From: Chara braunii | Taxonomy: Eukaryota; Streptophyta; Charophyceae; Charales; Characeae | Length of the DNA stretch: 20,000 nucleotides | Assembly: GCA_003427395.1 (NCBI GenBank) | Contig: BFEA01000610.1 | Span: 537,920-557,919, forward strand | Direction of reading: 5' to 3' | Shown here: piece after piece, positions 17,273 through 20,000 of the stretch | Numbering within the stretch: the first letter of the stretch is position 1 | Layout: every line of letters begins with the position of its first letter | The notes under the pieces: generated by a model | The model's input: the letters and a program-made list of their open reading frames with translations, nothing else | The model's database searches: none | What the model was told of the DNA's origin: nothing | Made by a program: the position numbers and the translations under genes

Positions 17273-17829
17273 GGGGAAAGAATATGCCTTGACCTCCTAT
17301 GTTTTCTGCAACCATTCCACTTCTTAGCGTGACTTTGTACACTATGGGTAGAAAGTGTAAAATAGATAGGGTCTCTTCTTTTGGGACATGGTGATGTATT
17401 TTAGCAGCAGAAAAGAGTCAACAAAATTTTGTAACCTTTGTCTTGATATAGGATTAGCTCAGCATATGTGCTTTAGTGAGTAGGGACAGTGAGTCATATA
17501 TTATGAATTTTTACGGGGTATGCCGACGAGGAACACTTTCACAGCTGAAGTTGGTCCAGTGTCTGGTCTTGTTTGGTGAAATGTGTATCTTGGATTTGTG
17601 TACAAACAGAGCTATCAAGTCTTGAACTAGGATGCTCATAAAAACGCCTAAGTGTTCAAGAAATATAGGGTGAAATGTGACATGTACGGTTTGAATGTGC
17701 TTTGGCATTGTTGATCGTTCTTCTTTCATGCTTTATCTTATATTGTTATTGTTTAGAAAGACCCTTAAAAAGTGGGTATGAAAAAGTTAAAAGCTTTGAT
17801 GCATTTGAGAAACCCTGCAGGTCAGGGAA
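17273..17829. other. AT-rich stretch after the 3' ORF
   Basis: No domain was recognised here. In a standard element the protease, RT and RNase H would lie between a gag like the one just upstream and the integrase remnant just downstream. About 560 bp is too short for them, so if the two belong together that part was deleted. Confidence 0.4.
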
Positions 17830-18243
17830 GTGTATGTTGTGAATGAAATGGTTGTTCTTTTTCTGCCTTCTGACAAAACAAGGAGTCAAACAAATATTTT
17901 TTATACTTTTTTTATTGATATTTTGGTTGGCTTATTCTGTCGGTTGAAGATCCCTGAGACGTGTGTCTGTCCAGCCTGTGATCGAGGTCTGGATGACATT
18001 ACCACTAAGAGATTTTAACGATGCCTTTCGCTAAGTGACAATGTGACAATCATGATATATCGAATTTATTGGTATAAAATTTTCATATACACTTTTCAGA
18101 AAGGTTCATTGATTCAAACTGACGAGGGGATGAGATTCTTTGGTCAAATTGTTTTTATATATATTTCAAATGATCATCGTTCATCCACTTTAAGTGGTCA
18201 GTCTGACGGACTTGAAATTACCAAGCCTATCGTGGAAAATTGA
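17830..18243 (+). pseudogene. Decayed second integrase core
   Basis: Two frames joined across a stop at 18016-18018 follow the layout of a Ty3-type integrase core. The first has FFIDILVGLFCRL, then CVCPACDRGLDDITTKRF, in the place of the usual DFI.GLP and V.DR.SK..HFI blocks. The second has YRIYWYKIF, QTDEGMRFFGQ (the SDRG.RF block) and TLSGQSDGLEITKPIVEN (the HPQTDGQ.E..N..LE block). The candidate acidic residues are Asp in FIDIL, Asp in QTDEG and Glu in GLEIT. Only 30 residues lie between the last two instead of 35, so indels are likely. It is clearly different from the integrase at 13442-14023. It is probably the 3' part of another element, perhaps the partner of the second gag. Confidence 0.5.
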
Positions 18244-18660
18244 CATCGTTAGGACGCAACTCCCTGCGTGGGTTGCTGACCAAGTATAACCACACAGCGG
18301 GCCTTCCGATTACGGCCTAGAACTGAAACCTGAGAGGGGGCCTCCTTAATGATGAAATTGGTTCAGATAGATATCGGAGGGATCAAGAGTCAGGTTTAGA
18401 ATCATAGGAGGATTCTACTCGATATTGTATAACCAATATGGGAACCATCGTTAAAGTAACAACGTGGTGGGCCGCGGTTTCTGTCTTATCAACCGACTGT
18501 GGTGGGTTGAGACCAAGGTTGTCGATCCCCTCGCATTAGACTTCGGGTGTGACGGTAAAATCTGACTTAGGTCAAGACCCGCGTCTGAAGACTGGGATTC
18601 GATATTGACTCCAAACTCCTCGGACACCCAACGAGATCTTGGCAAAATAAAGTCTAAAGT
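18244..18660. other. Spacer with two hairpins, no gene
   Basis: This region would hold the integrase tail of the second element, but every frame is broken by stops. It contains perfect hairpins at 18397-18417 and 18422-18439. Confidence 0.4.
18397..18439. repeat. Two adjacent perfect hairpins
   Basis: TAGAATC (18397-18403) pairs with GATTCTA (18411-18417) around ATAGGAG. ATATTG (18422-18427) pairs with CAATAT (18434-18439) around TATAAC. The side-by-side layout resembles the pair at 3364-3398, but the sequences are not alike. Confidence 0.45.
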
Positions 18661-18672
18661 TGGGGGGAGGAG
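18661..18672 (+). other. Candidate polypurine tract
   Basis: TGGGGGGAGGAG follows a GTCTAAAGT lead. G-rich tracts of this type lie immediately upstream of the 3' LTR in many plant-type Ty3/gypsy elements and prime plus-strand DNA synthesis. It lies about 420 bp after the decayed integrase, a sensible distance. The LTR that should begin here (about 18673) could not be confirmed, since no second copy is visible in the window. Confidence 0.35.
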
Positions 18673-19587
18673 CTATCATTGTCTTCCTTGGTGACCTCCG
18701 CAACTGTAGTACAGATCCAGTATGTCCACTTGGGTTTATATGGATTAATCTTTTCTTGGGAATTGTCATTTTTGGATATGTGGGAGACCGAGGTTAAAAT
18801 CATGGCAGTATGGACGCACCAAGGGGGACAGTGAGGGTTTCCAAACCGCAACTTCATCCAGGGGATCGGATTTTGACTCCTTGTCGCGTCAGAAGGCCTT
18901 TCTTTGCATCTAGATTCCCCAGCGACGGAGACGTCGCTTAATGGGGTCTGGGAAAATTGTCGAAGTTGATATCCTTACAAGGGTATCCGCTCATGTTTTT
19001 ATAGTCGACACAACGTCGGCACCAACGGACTGGCTGAAGACGGCTAAACATGGGAAATGAGGCAAACCCCTCAAACGCTATGGTCGAGAAGGTTTTGTCA
19101 GCGCAAACACCAGAACATGCCACACGCTAACTAAAGTCGATGTTTAAACTTTTTCGGATGCTCGCCTGCCTTGTCGCAATAAACGCAGTGACGGTAAAGA
19201 TTAGGGGAATAACGTTTGAATGACCGAGCACGCCATTTTGACCCGCCCGAAGGCTGGAGGAGGATTGGTAAATTAAACCACCGACCAAAGAGGCCGGAAG
19301 ATTAATCGAACAAAAGGGTAGCACGGAAAGCGACAACGATTTTTCTTCAGATTTTCGGCGACTAAAAAGGATAACAGTATTGAGAAAACAGGGCGGTAAG
19401 ACCACTTGCCGCAGATTAAGGCATAGGGTGAAATTACTAAAGGCCCCGGTCATGCGGCCAGGGCAACTGACAATGGGGTACGACAGTCAACAAGAACCTT
19501 CGTCTACCCCTGGGAAAGGCTAAAGGCAATACAACAGTCAAAGGAGGAGAGGAGGGCATACTCTACTTATACTGAGAAAGCTCCTAG
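18673..19587. other. No gene seen; possible LTR or flanking DNA
   Basis: The ORFs here are short and without domains. If the G-rich tract at 18661 is a true polypurine tract, the first part of this stretch would be LTR. I could not find TG...CA ends or a matching copy upstream. Confidence 0.35.
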
Positions 19588-19617
19588 TAGCTCCTAGTAT
19601 GACCGAGTTAGGAGCTA
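19588..19617. repeat. Perfect 9-bp hairpin at the border of the tRNA-like unit
   Basis: TAGCTCCTA (19588-19596) pairs perfectly with TAGGAGCTA (19609-19617) around a 12-base loop. The left arm lies in a direct repeat (AGCTCCTAGT twice, 19579-19598). The right arm also forms the 5' end of the tRNA-like sequence, where GAGCTAGCCC (19612-19621) is the exact reverse complement of GGGCTAGCTC (19683-19692). Confidence 0.6.
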
Positions 19618-19692
19618 GCCCAGTGGGTATGAGTACGGATTGACATGCCAAAGAGAAGTGGATTGAATCCGCCCGACCTCCCGGGCTAGCTC
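19609..19692 (+). mobile_element. tRNA-like head of a probable SINE
   Basis: TAGCCCAGTGGG (19616-19627) fits the RNA polymerase III A box (TRGCNNAGYNGG). GGATTGAATCC (19660-19670) is a B box with one clear departure from GGTTCRANTCC. The spacing fits a tRNA. A D-arm and a 4-of-5-pair T stem (AGTGG/CCGCC) can be drawn, but the anticodon arm and acceptor stem cannot. That is the usual state of tRNA-derived SINE heads. A T-rich run at 19861-19896 could be the tail, giving an element of roughly 280 bp. A plain tRNA pseudogene is the alternative. Confidence 0.5.
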
Positions 19693-19731
19693 TTTTCTGC
19701 AGACCGTCCAACCGCTATTTTGCTCGGTTCT

Positions 19732-19772
19732 ATGATAAGCAGGACTCGAACCTGCGACTACCGGATTACGAG
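19732..19772 (-). tRNA. tRNA 3' half (pseudogene or fragment)
   Basis: On the minus strand the sequence reads as an anticodon loop CTCGTAA with stem half TCCGG, a five-base variable loop, and a perfect T arm: GCAGG, TTCGAGT, CCTGC (plus-strand 19739-19755). A seven-base acceptor strand follows. The T arm is an excellent B box. The anticodon would be CGT (Thr). The 5' half does not pair: the bases before the anticodon loop do not match its 3' stem, and no A box is found. So this is a 3' half joined to other sequence, not a working tRNA. It may be part of the SINE-like unit next to it. Confidence 0.5.
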
Positions 19773-19860
19773 AGGAACGATTAGTTAGAATATGGGCTCC
19801 TTCCAGTATCAGAAGCCCGACAGTTGGCCTTACGGGGCGTAGTGACAGTAGTTCAGTTGG

Positions 19861-19898
19861 ATTTCTTTATTTTCTTTTTTTTTCTCTTTTATTTCATG
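19861..19898 (+). other. T-rich tract, possible SINE tail
   Basis: This is a pyrimidine run with up to nine consecutive T. It lies about 250 bp after the tRNA-like head. It could be the 3' tail of a SINE, or a pol III termination signal. No target-site duplication was seen around the unit. Confidence 0.3.
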
Positions 19899-20000
19899 AT
19901 CCGTTGACATTCGTTACAATTTTATGAAAACTTTTGAATGCATATTCCCCAAAGTTATGAGCGATGTTCAGGGTTGTTGAGGAGAGAAAGTGACTTGCCG

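Noticed and set aside
18673-19560. A full 3' LTR after the G-rich tract
   Set aside because: No second copy in the window and no clear TG...CA ends, so it is noted only as a possibility.

Overview
The window looks like repeat-rich nuclear DNA from a eukaryote with a large genome. I see no host gene that I can defend. It holds GC-rich tandem repeats, one long broken Ty3/gypsy-type LTR retrotransposon, extra broken ORFs on both sides of it, and the remains of at least one more element. The reverse transcriptase style (APQGWTNA, then YIDDLVVKG) and the later tRNA-like and splice-like signals suggest a streptophyte, perhaps a charophyte alga such as Chara. That is a judgement from memory of related proteins, and fungal elements share part of this RT style.

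Layout. 1-2490: GC-rich DNA built from many diverged tandem repeats (periods 60, 57, 93, 48-49, 51, 221/231, 35 and 30 bp). About 2800: an abrupt change to AT-richer DNA. 2800-4780: no gene, but several strong short inverted repeats and a 95-bp copy of a downstream coding segment. 4786-5547: a broken ORF with basic/acidic, proline-rich and SAP-like parts. 5646-6424 and 6695-7471: two diverged tandem paralogs of an unknown protein, each broken by an in-frame stop. 7799-14428: the Ty3/gypsy element body in the order gag (CCHC zinc knuckle), protease, reverse transcriptase, RNase H, integrase with GPY/F tail. It carries about a dozen stops and four frameshifts, but the RT YIDD and the integrase D,D35E residues remain. 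14505-14562: a good candidate splice acceptor. 14588-17272: a second, unrelated-looking gag-like ORF with its own CCHC knuckle, expanded by nested tandem duplications. 17830-18243: a very decayed second integrase core. 18661-18672: a candidate polypurine tract. 19588-19900: tRNA-derived sequences, probably a SINE head plus a tRNA half.

How the parts fit. In an intact ancestor, gag would form the particle, the protease would mature the polyprotein, RT/RNase H would copy the RNA, and integrase would insert the cDNA. The open question is whether the three ORFs upstream of gag and the gag-like ORF behind the splice acceptor belong to the same element. If they do, it has an unusual layout: duplicated accessory proteins 5' of gag and a spliced gag-like gene in the env position. 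The alternative is that several elements inserted side by side or into each other. No LTR pair or primer binding site was recognised, so the element boundaries are open.
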